DNA of 64,000 nucleotides from Neorhizobium sp. JUb45 (GTDB lineage: Bacteria > Pseudomonadota > Alphaproteobacteria > Rhizobiales > Rhizobiaceae), in assembly GCF_004343585.1 (NCBI RefSeq), contig NZ_SLYW01000003.1:310001-374000 (forward strand). The letters are read 5' to 3'. The notes under the pieces were generated by a model that saw only the letters and a list, made by a program, of their open reading frames with translations, ran no database searches and was not told the DNA's origin. Both the position numbers and the translations under genes were made by a program. This document shows, in pieces, positions 54,801-63,270 of this stretch; positions within the stretch are counted from its first letter, which is position 1, and the number at the start of each line of letters is the position of its first letter.

Positions 54801-57296
54801 GAAGACGTGCAACCGGCAAACGAGATCACCCCGCTGCTTGCCTCTGGTGCCATGAGCCACGGCGCGCTCGTCTCCAATGCCCATGAAGCGGTTGCCCACG
54901 GCACCAACATGGTCGGCGGCATGTCGAACTCGGGTGAAGGTGGCGAACATATCTCCCGTTACGGCACTATCCGCGCCTCGCGCATCAAGCAGTTCGCGTC
55001 GGGTCGTTTCGGTATCTGGGCCGGTTATCTCGCCGATCCGATGCTGGAAGAACTGGAAATCAAGATCGGCCAGGGCGCCAAGCCCGGCGAAGGCGGACAG
55101 TTGCCGGCAGCCAAGGTGACGGTTGAAATCGCCGCCGCCCGTGGTGGCACGCCGGGTGTCGAGCTCGTCTCGCCTCCCCCGCATCACGATACCTATTCGA
55201 TCGAGGATCTTGCGCAACTCATCCACGACTGCAAGGCAGCGCGCGTGCGCGTCATCGTCAAGCTCGTCTCCTCGGAAGGCATCGGCACGATCGCGGTCGG
55301 CGTTGCCAAGGCGGGTGCGGATGTCATCAACGTGGCCGGCAATACCGGCGGCACCGGTGCTGCCGCCGTCACCAGTCTCAAATATACCGGCCGGGCCGCC
55401 GAGATCGGCATTGCCGAGGTGCATCAGGCGCTTTGCGCCAATGGCCTGCGCCAGAAGGTGCAGCTGCGATGCTCCGGCGCGCACCAGACGGCAAGCGATG
55501 TGGTCAAGTCTGCTTTGCTCGGCGGCGACAGCTTTGAATTCGGCACGACGGCGCTGATGATGTTGAAATGCGTCATGGCCAAGAACTGCAACATCAAGTG
55601 CCCGGCCGGTCTCACCACCAATGCGGAGGTTTTTGACGGTGATCCGCGGGCACTGGCGCAGTACCTGCTCAACATTGCCCACGAAACCCGCGAGGTTCTG
55701 GCATCCCTCGGCTTCAGGTCCTTAAGCGAAGCACGCGGACGCAGCGATCTTCTTCACCTTCTCGACCATCCCTCCAGCGTCGGGCAGCTTGACCTCCGCG
55801 CCATGTTGCAGGTGGTCGAGGAGGTGAAGATCTCCGATCCGGTTTACATGGAGAAAGATTACGCGGTCGATGACGCCTTTATCGACATGGTGCGCTCGGC
55901 ACTGATCGACGGCGGACTGCCTGTGGTCGAGCTTGGCGGCAACTACCACCTGAACAACCGCAACAAGAGCGTCGGCGGTCAGCTCGCCGTCGATATCGAG
56001 CGCATGCTCAACCACGAACTGAGCGAGGATGAGGCCCGCCATCTGCCGGCCGTACGGCAGGACAAGCGCGGCCGCCGTTTCCTCGACGCCGGCTCGGTGA
56101 AGATTGCCACATCCGGTTCGGCCGGCCAGTCCTACGGTGCCTTCTGCAATGACGGCATGATGCTGACCCATACCGGCACCTGCAATGACGGCGTGGCGAA
56201 AAGCGCCAATGGCGGCACGATTTGCGTCCGCTCCCCCGGTGGTGGCTCGGCAGAGGCGGGCGGCAACGTGCTGATCGGCAATTTCGCGCTGTTCGGCGCC
56301 ACAGGCGGTCGCCTGTTCGTCGAGGGCCAGGCCGGCGACCGGTTTGCCGTGCGCAATTCCGGCTCGACGGCTGTCGTCGAGGGTGTGGGCGATTTTTGCT
56401 GCGAATACATGACCAATGGCGCCGTTCTCAATCTCGGCTCTTTCGGCAAGGGTGTCGGCAACGGCATGAGCGGCGGCTTTTTCTACCAGTATGACCCTTA
56501 TGGCGACCTGCCGAAGAAGATTAGCCATGACTCGGTGCTGATCGGCTCGATCGCCGATGGCAATGATCCGCATGCTGCCTTCCATGCCGACGCGATCCGC
56601 ATGATGCTGGAATGGCATGTGGAAGCGACCGGATCGGAAAAGGCCCGCTGGCTGCTCGACAACTTTGAAAGCGAGCGGTCGAATTTCGTCTATGGCCTGC
56701 CGCGCGCGCTGCTGCTCTATCAGGACAGCGCTTCCATCCTGAAGGCGAAAAGCCGCAAGGACCTGATCGAGGAATTGTCGGTGGCACTCGCCGGCCATCA
56801 GGTGCGCAAGTTCAAGCTTGCCTATCGCGATCGCAAGCCGATCCTGAACGGCAAGGCGCCCGGTCATGGCGAAACGGATACCAACGAGATGTTCACGCTG
56901 CTGAACAACTATACGGTTCTTTCCATGGCGCAGTCTCTGGCCATGGCGCGTGTACCGAATGCGCTTGGGCCGTCAGAACCGGCAGTCGAGAAGGCGGTGC
57001 GCAACCTGATCCTCACCGAGGATTTTGCGCTGATGCAAAAGCTGTCCCGTTATGCCCGCGAGGCGATTGCCGATTACGACGATGAAGGGCTTGCCGTTCT
57101 CGTCTCGGAAAAGCGGCTCTCCGATTATCGCCAGGCACTTGCCGGCCGCAACACGCTGTCGATCGACTGCCCCGGCACCTACGGCTGGATCATCCAGCAG
57201 ACCGCCAGCAATCGCGGCCGGATCGGCCGCATCCCGAGCTTCGAAGAACTTTTTGCCGCCAAATCCGTCGCCAGCCTCGCAACGGCCAGATCGTGA
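51801..57296 (+). CDS. GltB-like glutamate synthase large-subunit paralogue (1831 aa)
   Basis: An 1831-residue protein with GltB layout. The class II glutaminase domain has the nucleophile Cys20 (KSSCGVGFI), HTRFSTNTDPHPS and MAHNGELNTDRKN. A central domain follows. The FMN/synthase domain (residues about 1005-1340) has HGALVSNAHEAVAHGTNMVG, GEGGQLPAAKV and NVAGNTGGTGAAA. An iron-sulfur Cys triad lies at C1257, C1263 and C1267. A GXGXG repeat domain (about 1430-1620) follows, then a C-terminal extension. Typical GltB is about 1500-1570 residues, so this one is about 250-300 longer, with additions in the 800-1000 region and at the end. Normal GltB needs GltD; here the next gene is a diflavin reductase. 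Function is probably glutamine-dependent amination of an oxoacid, not proven to be glutamate synthesis. Confidence 0.85.
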   Translation: MESTNTSFGLYDPADEKSSCGVGFITRKDGIQTHDVLVKAHEALCAVPHRGGMSAEGVGDGAGISADLSLGFFRKLTGRPDLQPRRFGVGNFFLPADPAFHDEAEQVIEAALAEQGFEIFLKRDVPVDNDAIRPAAARHQLTIRQWVFGCHSETASLAEFDFRIHKALLAIEADAYTRPELAGLYPISLSARTQVLKGRLNSDEVIPYFRDLVDPDHTIHTMYFHTRFSTNTDPHPSMAQPFRQMAHNGELNTDRKNRLSETAIAAAKNASIIRPKGQSDSCRLDQTLQSRVLEDGLDLVTAVVSMMPPAWENDDTLSAEVVAMLEYFSLYEEKNDGPAALIFGNGDVIGARLDRLGLRPLRTVETADYLCVMSEAGQIAFPPETVLSRGRIEAGGMLVYDHIEKRAYGTVEALEMLAARKPYRDLLVDARVRLADLPEIPADIQGSPQRYNGDLERHQRYVAYSHNQESFKFLMDPMLATGAEKISAMGYGNAINALSDQEGGVAKYFSQRFAQVTNPPLDSIREADGMTLRIALGAKPNIGAKAARQIVVPSPILTHLDMLKLREQTETPLRRFDMLYTPDLGDAEANAKALEAGIGALCNAIAIFARAEGGIAVITDRHVARDRAALPMILVVSAINQKLIEEGARLRVSLVVESGQISSSHHVAAALGFGASAVYPLGVQFRAEEKFGADADKAFKRFAKAAEKSLMKTMGKVGLCTAESYVSGEFFEPNFLDTSDPVLKRYFPNVKTPVGGVNFKVIAQAVADWHAKALTVKGEDDIPLLGLFKERAEGAGHSFGTTAVRGFVDMTEEKLTFAEPDGEEDPFLRLLTLNRLGDAFGIDDAAYTNNSYDRLSPDAINRFAITPGYRAFARMMTEERARRPAALRDVLAFPADVTFANSPDDFRKEMKRFSCKGNNSFLVRGLTCEAFPDDMFRLTLTGPQGGDLARLDALGQSLVARFGSDILGHWLEAGALAVHAGGQALAYLKLLDKAPAGIALEDVQPANEITPLLASGAMSHGALVSNAHEAVAHGTNMVGGMSNSGEGGEHISRYGTIRASRIKQFASGRFGIWAGYLADPMLEELEIKIGQGAKPGEGGQLPAAKVTVEIAAARGGTPGVELVSPPPHHDTYSIEDLAQLIHDCKAARVRVIVKLVSSEGIGTIAVGVAKAGADVINVAGNTGGTGAAAVTSLKYTGRAAEIGIAEVHQALCANGLRQKVQLRCSGAHQTASDVVKSALLGGDSFEFGTTALMMLKCVMAKNCNIKCPAGLTTNAEVFDGDPRALAQYLLNIAHETREVLASLGFRSLSEARGRSDLLHLLDHPSSVGQLDLRAMLQVVEEVKISDPVYMEKDYAVDDAFIDMVRSALIDGGLPVVELGGNYHLNNRNKSVGGQLAVDIERMLNHELSEDEARHLPAVRQDKRGRRFLDAGSVKIATSGSAGQSYGAFCNDGMMLTHTGTCNDGVAKSANGGTICVRSPGGGSAEAGGNVLIGNFALFGATGGRLFVEGQAGDRFAVRNSGSTAVVEGVGDFCCEYMTNGAVLNLGSFGKGVGNGMSGGFFYQYDPYGDLPKKISHDSVLIGSIADGNDPHAAFHADAIRMMLEWHVEATGSEKARWLLDNFESERSNFVYGLPRALLLYQDSASILKAKSRKDLIEELSVALAGHQVRKFKLAYRDRKPILNGKAPGHGETDTNEMFTLLNNYTVLSMAQSLAMARVPNALGPSEPAVEKAVRNLILTEDFALMQKLSRYAREAIADYDDEGLAVLVSEKRLSDYRQALAGRNTLSIDCPGTYGWIIQQTASNRGRIGRIPSFEELFAAKSVASLATARS

Positions 57297-57306
57297 GACC
57301 CGAAGA

Positions 57307-59049
57307 ATGATGACCCCTCACATCCCCGCGGACGCCCCGTTCAACAGCGACCAGCGCGCCTGGCTTGCCGGTTTCATGGCCGGCATGAACTCGCGTCTCA
57401 TTGCCGGAGAAAGTGTCGCGAGCGCCCCTGCGGCCAATGCTGCACAGCCGATCCACATTCTTTACGGCACCCAGACCGGCAATGCCGAGCAGGTGGCGAT
57501 GGATGCCGCAACGGCCGCAAAGACGCTCGGCATGGCACCGGACGTGCATGGCCTCGACGATATCGACATGGCGCAACTTGCGGCCATGCGCCATATCGTG
57601 ATCGTCACATCCACCTATGGCGAAGGCGAAATGCCCGACAATGCCCAGCTGTTCTGGGAAGCATTGTCCGCCGATAGCGCTCCACGCCTCGAAAGCCTGA
57701 AATTTGCCGTGCTCGCCCTGGGTGACACCGGTTATGACGGTTTCTGCCAGGCCGGCAAGCTGATCGATACGCGCCTCGAACAACTGGGCGCGACGCGTAT
57801 CACCACCCGTCTCGATTGCGATATCGACTTCGAGGACGCCGCCGCCGCATGGCTTGGTGAAACCCTGCCGCTGGCTGCTGACAAACCCGCCGCCGGCGTG
57901 GTGACGACGACAGCCCCCTCCCCGGCGCGCGAGGCAATCGGCTGGAGCCGCAAGAACCCTTATGCCTCGACACTTGCCGTCAACCGCCGCCTCTCCGGCT
58001 CTGCCTCGACCAAGGAAATCCGCCATTTCGAATTCGATCTCGGCGATAGCGGCCTATCCTATGAGGCAGGCGATGCGCTCGGTGTCATGCCGGTCAACGA
58101 TCCGGCGCTGGTCGCGCGTCTGATCGCAGGGCTTGGCGCTTCCGCCGAGACGGAGATCGGCGGTTCATCGCTGATGGAACTGCTTTCCAGCCGATACGAA
58201 ATATCGACGCCATCGCGTGATCTGATCGCCGAGGTCGAGCGCCGCGCCGGCCATGAGGAACTCAGCCATGTCATCCGCAACGGCGACAAGGAGGCGCTCG
58301 ACGCCTTCCTGTGGAGCAAGGACAGTCTGGACCTTGTTTCCCTCATTCCCCAGGGCGGTCTGAATGCCGCGGAATTCATCGGTCTGCTGAAGCCGTTGCA
58401 GCACCGCGCCTATTCCATTTCCTCAAGCCCGAAGGAGGCGGCCGGCCACGTCCATCTCACCGTCGCCAGCGTCCGTTACCACGCTGCGGGTCGTGATCGC
58501 GGCGGCGTCTGCTCGACCTATATGGCCGACCGTGTTGCCGAAGGCGCTGCTGCCGGCATTTTCGTTTCGCAGAACAAGGCATTTCGCGTGCCGACCGACA
58601 ATGACACACCGATGATCATGGTCGGCCCCGGCACCGGCATCGCACCGTTTCGCGCCTTCCTGCAGGAGCGGCGTGCCCGTGGCGCCAAGGGCAGGAACTG
58701 GCTGTTTTTCGGTGACCAGCGTCGCGAGAGCGATTTCATCTACGAGGACGAGCTTGCCACGATGAGCCGCGACGGCCTGCTAACCCGCCTCGACCTGGCT
58801 TTTTCGCGCGATCAGAAAGCAAAAATCTATGTCCAGACCCGCATGAAGGAAAACGGCAAGGCGCTGTTTTCCTGGCTTGAGGAAGGCGCATCCTTCTATG
58901 TCTGCGGCGATGCCAGCCGCATGGCCCGTGACGTCGATGCGGCACTCGCCGAGATCATTGCCGAACATGGCGGCATGACACAGGAAAAGTCCGCCGATTA
59001 CGTCGCCGGACTGAAGCGCGACAAGCGGTATCTGCGGGATGTCTATTGA
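57307..59049 (+). CDS. CysJ-like diflavin (FMN/FAD, NADPH) reductase paired with the GltB-like protein
   Basis: A 580-residue flavoprotein. The flavodoxin domain (residues about 50-195) has ILYGTQTGNAEQ, VTSTYGEGEMPDNA and LGDTGYDGFCQAG. The FAD domain follows (RHFEFDLGDSGLSYEAGDAL, HRAYSISSSP, GGVCSTYMA), then the NADPH domain (MVGPGTGIAPFRAFLQERRA, FFGDQRRESDFIYEDEL, YVCGDASRMARDVDAAL) ending in the terminal aromatic Tyr expected near FAD. This is the CysJ/P450-reductase architecture. It starts 10 bp after the GltB-like gene, so both are co-transcribed. No cysI sulfite reductase is near, so electron delivery to the GltB-like partner is the best inference. Confidence 0.88.
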   Translation: MMTPHIPADAPFNSDQRAWLAGFMAGMNSRLIAGESVASAPAANAAQPIHILYGTQTGNAEQVAMDAATAAKTLGMAPDVHGLDDIDMAQLAAMRHIVIVTSTYGEGEMPDNAQLFWEALSADSAPRLESLKFAVLALGDTGYDGFCQAGKLIDTRLEQLGATRITTRLDCDIDFEDAAAAWLGETLPLAADKPAAGVVTTTAPSPAREAIGWSRKNPYASTLAVNRRLSGSASTKEIRHFEFDLGDSGLSYEAGDALGVMPVNDPALVARLIAGLGASAETEIGGSSLMELLSSRYEISTPSRDLIAEVERRAGHEELSHVIRNGDKEALDAFLWSKDSLDLVSLIPQGGLNAAEFIGLLKPLQHRAYSISSSPKEAAGHVHLTVASVRYHAAGRDRGGVCSTYMADRVAEGAAAGIFVSQNKAFRVPTDNDTPMIMVGPGTGIAPFRAFLQERRARGAKGRNWLFFGDQRRESDFIYEDELATMSRDGLLTRLDLAFSRDQKAKIYVQTRMKENGKALFSWLEEGASFYVCGDASRMARDVDAALAEIIAEHGGMTQEKSADYVAGLKRDKRYLRDVY

Positions 59050-59066
59050 TAGCCATCCCGCCTTGG

Positions 59067-59092
59067 GCCTTATGGCGACAACGCCATGAGGC
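59067..59092. terminator. Bidirectional hairpin between the reductase gene and tpiA
   Basis: GCCTTATGGCG (59067-59077) pairs with CGCCATGAGGC (59082-59092), with one G-U pair and an ACAA loop, in the 76 bp between two convergent genes. Flanking CCCG/CGGG bases can lengthen the stem. No T-run is seen. Confidence 0.6.
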
Positions 59093-59125
59093 TCCGGGAC
59101 GGGTGGCGCAAGGCCTGCCGGCTCG

Positions 59126-59878
59126 TCAGAACGCGTTGACGATCGACAGAAAATCGCTGGATTTCAGGCTGGCACCACCGACAAGCGCGCCGTTGACATG
59201 ATCGATACGGGCGATTTCCGCGGCGTTATCGGCCTTGACCGATCCGCCGTAGAGGATGCGCAGACGGCTGCCTTCATCGCCGTGCGAAACGATGATGGAG
59301 CTGCGAATGAAGGAATGCAGCTTGGCGATGGCATCGATGCTCGGCGTACGGCCGGTGCCGATGGCCCAGACCGGTTCATAGGCGATGACCACCGAGCCGG
59401 CTGTGCCTTGCGCGGGAACCGATTGCTGCAACTGGCGCAGCAGCACGTCCTGCGTTGCGCCTTTCAGCATTTCCTCTTCGGTTTCACCGATGCAGATGAT
59501 GACCTGCAAACCGGCTTCCATGGCGCGTTCCGCCTTGCGTTTCACATCCGCATCGGTTTCTTGGCGGCCCTGACGACGCTCCGAGTGCCCGACGATAACG
59601 GCACGGCCGCCGCTATCGGCAACCATGGCCGCCGATACGTCACCGGTATAGGCGCCGTGGGTCTCGCCGCTGCAATCCTGCGCACCGATGACAAGTGCCG
59701 TACCGACCGACCGCGTGCTGGCCGCGGCCAGAAGCGTGGTCGGTGGGCAGATCAGCGTGTCGAGGCGATGTTTGTAACCATCGACGCCTTCGGCGATCAG
59801 CGCGATTTCGGAGAGCGAATGGGCAAGCCCGTTCATCTTCCAGTTTCCGGCAATCAGCGGACGGATCTGTTCACTCAT
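59126..59878 (-). CDS. tpiA: Triosephosphate isomerase (probably a second copy)
   Basis: A 250-residue TIM-barrel enzyme. Catalytic Lys in GNWKMNG, His in VIVGHSERR and Glu in AYEPVWAIGTG are intact, and the phosphate loop is LYGGSVKADNAAE. It interconverts dihydroxyacetone phosphate and glyceraldehyde 3-phosphate. The start at 59878 lies 5 bp after the SDR gene; a GTG at 59890 would overlap it. Rhizobia normally carry a housekeeping copy elsewhere; this one ends a sugar/polyol operon, as tpiB does in polyol loci, although its sequence is of ordinary TpiA type. Confidence 0.9.
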   Translation of the reverse strand: MSEQIRPLIAGNWKMNGLAHSLSEIALIAEGVDGYKHRLDTLICPPTTLLAAASTRSVGTALVIGAQDCSGETHGAYTGDVSAAMVADSGGRAVIVGHSERRQGRQETDADVKRKAERAMEAGLQVIICIGETEEEMLKGATQDVLLRQLQQSVPAQGTAGSVVIAYEPVWAIGTGRTPSIDAIAKLHSFIRSSIIVSHGDEGSRLRILYGGSVKADNAAEIARIDHVNGALVGGASLKSSDFLSIVNAF

Positions 59879-59883
59879 GGCCG

Positions 59884-60645
59884 TTACCACGCAGAAAAAC
59901 CGCCATCGACCAGCAGGTCGTGGCCGGTAATGAAGGATGCGGCAGCGCTGGAGAGGAACACGGCCGGGCCGACCATTTCGTCGACGGTGGCGATGCGGGC
60001 CATCGGCGTTTCATTGGCAAAGATTTTCAGTTGGTCTGCCACTTCCGGGCGCTTGTTCATCGGCGACAGAGTGTAACCCGGGCTGATGGCGTTGACGCGA
60101 AGGCCCTTTTCCACCCATTCCATCGCAAGGCTCTTGGACAGGTGGATCACACCGGCCTTAGACGTGTTGTAATGCGCCTGCGACAGGCCGCGATTGACGA
60201 TCGAGCCGGACATCGAGGCGATGTTGACGATCGAACCTTTTTTACGCGGCAGCATCACGCGCGCCTGCGCCTGGCAGGAAAGGAAAACGCCGGTGAGGTT
60301 GACATCCATCATCTGCTGCCAGCGTTCACGCGGCATATCCTCGGCCGGCATGGCGTTGGCGATGCCGGCCGAATTGACCGCAACCGTGAGAGCACCTAGC
60401 TCCTTTTCGGCACCTTCAACGGCTGCGGCCAAATGTTTCTCATCCGATACGCTGCCTTCGAAAACAAAGCCGTTGCGGCCATGCGCCTTCACGGCATCCA
60501 GCGTTTCGGCAAGGCCCTTGGCCGAAAGATCGAACAGCGCCACATCGGCGCCGGCTTCCGCCAGACCGATGGCAATCGCCTGACCGATGCCGCTGCCGGC
60601 ACCAGTGACAAAGGCAACGTCGCCGGAGAGAGAAAAGAGTTTCAT
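59884..60645 (-). CDS. Short-chain dehydrogenase/reductase (sugar or polyol type)
   Basis: A 253-residue Rossmann enzyme: TGAGSGIGQAIA cofactor motif, NSAGIANAMPAE (NAG-type motif), Ser in NIASMSGSIV, catalytic YNTSKAG (Y-x3-K), and ISPGYTLSPM. The Asp in VALFDLSAKG after strand 2 predicts NAD rather than NADP preference. It is the fourth gene of the operon permease, binding protein, ATPase, SDR, tpiA. The context points to oxidation of an imported polyol or sugar, for example a tetritol, but the substrate is not shown. Confidence 0.88.
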   Translation of the reverse strand: MKLFSLSGDVAFVTGAGSGIGQAIAIGLAEAGADVALFDLSAKGLAETLDAVKAHGRNGFVFEGSVSDEKHLAAAVEGAEKELGALTVAVNSAGIANAMPAEDMPRERWQQMMDVNLTGVFLSCQAQARVMLPRKKGSIVNIASMSGSIVNRGLSQAHYNTSKAGVIHLSKSLAMEWVEKGLRVNAISPGYTLSPMNKRPEVADQLKIFANETPMARIATVDEMVGPAVFLSSAAASFITGHDLLVDGGFSAW

Positions 60646-60669
60646 GATGGTCTCCTGAACTTCAATTTT

Positions 60670-62199
60670 TTAGGCGGTTGCCCGCTCCATGACGGCGTGG
60701 CGCGTGGCTTCCGCGCCGGAAAGGATGCCCTGATTGCGGCCACGGGCCATCACCAGAACCTTATGGGAAAGCCCCAGAACCTCGTCGAGGTCGGAGCTGA
60801 CGACGATGACGGCCATGCCCTGTTTAGCGAGTTCGGCGATCACGTCGTAGATGGCGGAACGGGCGCCGACATCGATGCCGCGTGTCGGTTCATCGAGGAT
60901 GACAACTTTGGGGCCGGCCGAAATGGCACGGGCGATGACGATTTTCTGCTGGTTGCCGCCGGAGAGTTCATTGGCGCGCTGGTCGGCGCTGCCCTTGATG
61001 CCGAAACGCTTGATGGCAGTGGTGGCAAAGTTGCGGATTTCCGTCGGCGTGACCCAGCTGCGCGGGGTGATGCGCGGGTAATTGCCGAGCGCGATATTGT
61101 TACCGATCGTGTGTTCGAGCACGAGGCCCTGCAGCTTGCGATCCTCCGGCACCAGCGCAATGCCGGCGGCCATGGCATCTGCCGGGCTTTTCAGCGTGAT
61201 TACTTTACCATCGACGGAGACGGAGCCGGTTTTCACCGGATCGGCACCGGCAATGGCGCGCACCAGTTCGGTGCGGCCGGCACCGACGATGCCGGCAATG
61301 CCCATTACCTCGCCAGCGGAGACCGTGAAGCTGACATCGTGGAAATCGCCTTCGGCTGAAGAGAGGTTCTTCACTTCGATCAGCGGCTTGTGGGTGGGGG
61401 CCGGCAGATGCGGAAAGATGCGATCGAGCTGGCGGCCGACCATGGCTTCCACGAGATTGGAAACAGGCACCTTGGCGCTGTCGAAATTGGCGACCAGTTC
61501 GCCGTCACGCATGACGATGACGCGGTCGGCAATGCGGGCGATCTCTTCCAGACGGTGCGAGATATAGATGAAGGACACACCTTCATTCTTGAGCCGCTCG
61601 ATCTGCTCGAACAGCTTGTCTGTTTCTTCGCCACCGAGTGCCGCGGTCGGCTCGTCGAGAATGAGGAAACGGGCGTTGAGCGTCAGCGCCTTGGCGATTT
61701 CCACCTGCTGCTGGGCGGCGACGCGCAGATATTTGACCTTGGTGGCCGGCGATACATTGAGGCCGAGGCGTTTCAGCTGTTCATCGGCACGGCGATACAT
61801 TTCGAAATTGTCGATACGGCCGGAACGGGTCGGCAGGCGGCCGACAAAGATGTTTTCGGCAATCGACAGTTCGGGAAGCAGGCGCATTTCCTGATGGATG
61901 AGACCGAGACCGGCATTCAGCGCATCGGACGGCGTTGCCGGGGAATAGGGCTCACCCTGCCAGCGCATCTCACCTTCGCTCGGGATCACGAGGCCAGCGA
62001 TGATCGACGACAGCGTCGATTTTCCGGCGCCGTTTTCACCCAGAAGCGCAACGACCTCGCCCTTTTTGATGTCAAAACTGACATTCTTCAGAACGGTGAT
62101 CTTGCCGTAGGTTTTCGAAACATTGCGCACCGACAGGATGGTCTCGCCTGCCTGGCTGCTTGCGGGGCTTTCGATGGTCTGATCCGGCTGCATGGGCAT
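60670..62199 (-). CDS. Ribose-type ABC transporter ATP-binding protein (RbsA/MglA family)
   Basis: A 509-residue duplicated ATPase. First half: Walker [10 protein letters not shown], Walker B FLILDEPTAALGGEE and H-loop IYISHRLEEI. Second half: GIVGAGRTE, signature [14 protein letters not shown], Walker [15 protein letters not shown]. The first-half signature region is altered to LRVAAQQQVEIAKAL, without the usual SGGxQQ, as is also seen in other members. The start at 62199 has AGGAGG upstream. It lies after the binding-protein gene, separated by a hairpin. It powers import by the RbsC-type permease. Confidence 0.9.
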   Translation of the reverse strand: MPMQPDQTIESPASSQAGETILSVRNVSKTYGKITVLKNVSFDIKKGEVVALLGENGAGKSTLSSIIAGLVIPSEGEMRWQGEPYSPATPSDALNAGLGLIHQEMRLLPELSIAENIFVGRLPTRSGRIDNFEMYRRADEQLKRLGLNVSPATKVKYLRVAAQQQVEIAKALTLNARFLILDEPTAALGGEETDKLFEQIERLKNEGVSFIYISHRLEEIARIADRVIVMRDGELVANFDSAKVPVSNLVEAMVGRQLDRIFPHLPAPTHKPLIEVKNLSSAEGDFHDVSFTVSAGEVMGIAGIVGAGRTELVRAIAGADPVKTGSVSVDGKVITLKSPADAMAAGIALVPEDRKLQGLVLEHTIGNNIALGNYPRITPRSWVTPTEIRNFATTAIKRFGIKGSADQRANELSGGNQQKIVIARAISAGPKVVILDEPTRGIDVGARSAIYDVIAELAKQGMAVIVVSSDLDEVLGLSHKVLVMARGRNQGILSGAEATRHAVMERATA

Positions 62200-62226
62200 G
62201 TCGGCCTCCTTTTCCGAGCATGGGGC

Positions 62227-62253
62227 CTGCGCCCCGGATGAACCGGGGCGCAG
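62227..62253 (-). other. Stem-loop between binding-protein and ATPase genes
   Basis: An 11 bp perfect stem (CTGCGCCCCGG/CCGGGGCGCAG) with an ATGAA loop lies 8 bp after the binding-protein stop. No T-run follows. Its placement matches the hairpin after xylF and probably stabilises the upstream mRNA. Confidence 0.7.
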
Positions 62254-62261
62254 AATATTGA

Positions 62262-63188
62262 TCAGGGATGTTCCTTGATGAAGGCTTCGGCATTGTCTGC
62301 TGTGGTCAGCGTGGCCGGCTGCAGCTGTTCTGCCGGCGGCTTCGTGCCCTTGATCAGGTCGAGAGCGGACTTCAGGGCCAGACGACCCATGCCTTGAGTC
62401 TGTTGGGTCATGGTGGCCTTCAGCGTGCCGCTCTTGACGGCTTCGAGACCGGCGCGGTCACCATCGAAACCGACGATGATGGCGTCGGTTACGCCGCCGA
62501 CCTTGGCAGCCTGTGCTGCACCGAGCGCCAGCGCATCGGCGCGGCCGAAGAAGATGTTGATGGTCGGGTTACGCTGCAGCATGTCCTGACCGATCGCGAA
62601 ACCTTCATCCTGCGCCCAGGCGTTCGATGCCTGACGTCCGGCTTCCTTGATGCCGGGGCACGCCTTCATGGCTTCGGAGAAACCCTTGTCGCGATCCTGC
62701 TCCGGCGTCGTGCCGAGCTGGCCCTGGATGATGGCGAGAACGCCCTTGCCACCCGAAACCTTGCAGACGTAATCGCCGAGTTCCTTGGCCGCGGCAACGC
62801 TGTCGGTGGCGATGAACGTGTCGCCGGGTGCGCCTTCCGGGTTGCGGTCGACGGTGACGACGGGGATTTTTGCTTCCTTGGCAGCCTTGACCGGGACGGT
62901 TGCGGCGGTCGCGCCGGCCGGGATGTAGATCAGCGCCTTGACCTGGCGGGTGATCAGATCCTGGATCTGGCTGACCTGCGTGGCGCTATCGCCCTTGGCA
63001 TCGACGGTGACGACTTCAATGCCCTGTTCCTTCGCGGCTTTTTCGACCGATTCCTTGATCTGGTTGAAGAAGTCTGCCTGCAGGTTGGCGACGGCGAGAC
63101 CGATCGTGACCTTTTCCTGGGCGTTGGCGGCAAAAGCCATGGCCGAGAAGGCGACGGTGGCTGCGAGCATGCGGAAAGTCTTCGTCAT
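62262..63188 (-). CDS. Ribose-type (RbsB family) sugar/polyol-binding periplasmic protein
   Basis: A 308-residue protein with signal peptide ending FAANAQ. The mature region is the periplasmic-binding type 1 fold: KVTIGLAVANLQADFFNQIK, VVTVDAKGDSATQVSQIQDL, PVVTVDRNPEGAPGDTFIAT, FFGRADALALGAAQAA and IIVGFDGDRAG. The ATG at 63188 has TGGAGGAAAC upstream; the frame is open further but those codons lie in the gap after the permease gene. The ligand is unknown; the SDR and tpiA neighbours suggest a polyol or sugar entering the triose-phosphate pool. Confidence 0.9.
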   Translation of the reverse strand: MTKTFRMLAATVAFSAMAFAANAQEKVTIGLAVANLQADFFNQIKESVEKAAKEQGIEVVTVDAKGDSATQVSQIQDLITRQVKALIYIPAGATAATVPVKAAKEAKIPVVTVDRNPEGAPGDTFIATDSVAAAKELGDYVCKVSGGKGVLAIIQGQLGTTPEQDRDKGFSEAMKACPGIKEAGRQASNAWAQDEGFAIGQDMLQRNPTINIFFGRADALALGAAQAAKVGGVTDAIIVGFDGDRAGLEAVKSGTLKATMTQQTQGMGRLALKSALDLIKGTKPPAEQLQPATLTTADNAEAFIKEHP

Positions 63189-63270
63189 GTGTTTCCTCCA
63201 CTGAATTGACGACAATTTGATATGCAGTCCGGGTATGCGAGAACTGGAGAGCACCCTCCTCCGGTGCCGG

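Noticed and set aside
57307..59049. Assignment as sulfite reductase flavoprotein CysJ
   Set aside because: The fold is the same, but no sulfite reductase haemoprotein is nearby and the gene is 10 bp from the GltB-like gene; a dedicated partner role fits better.
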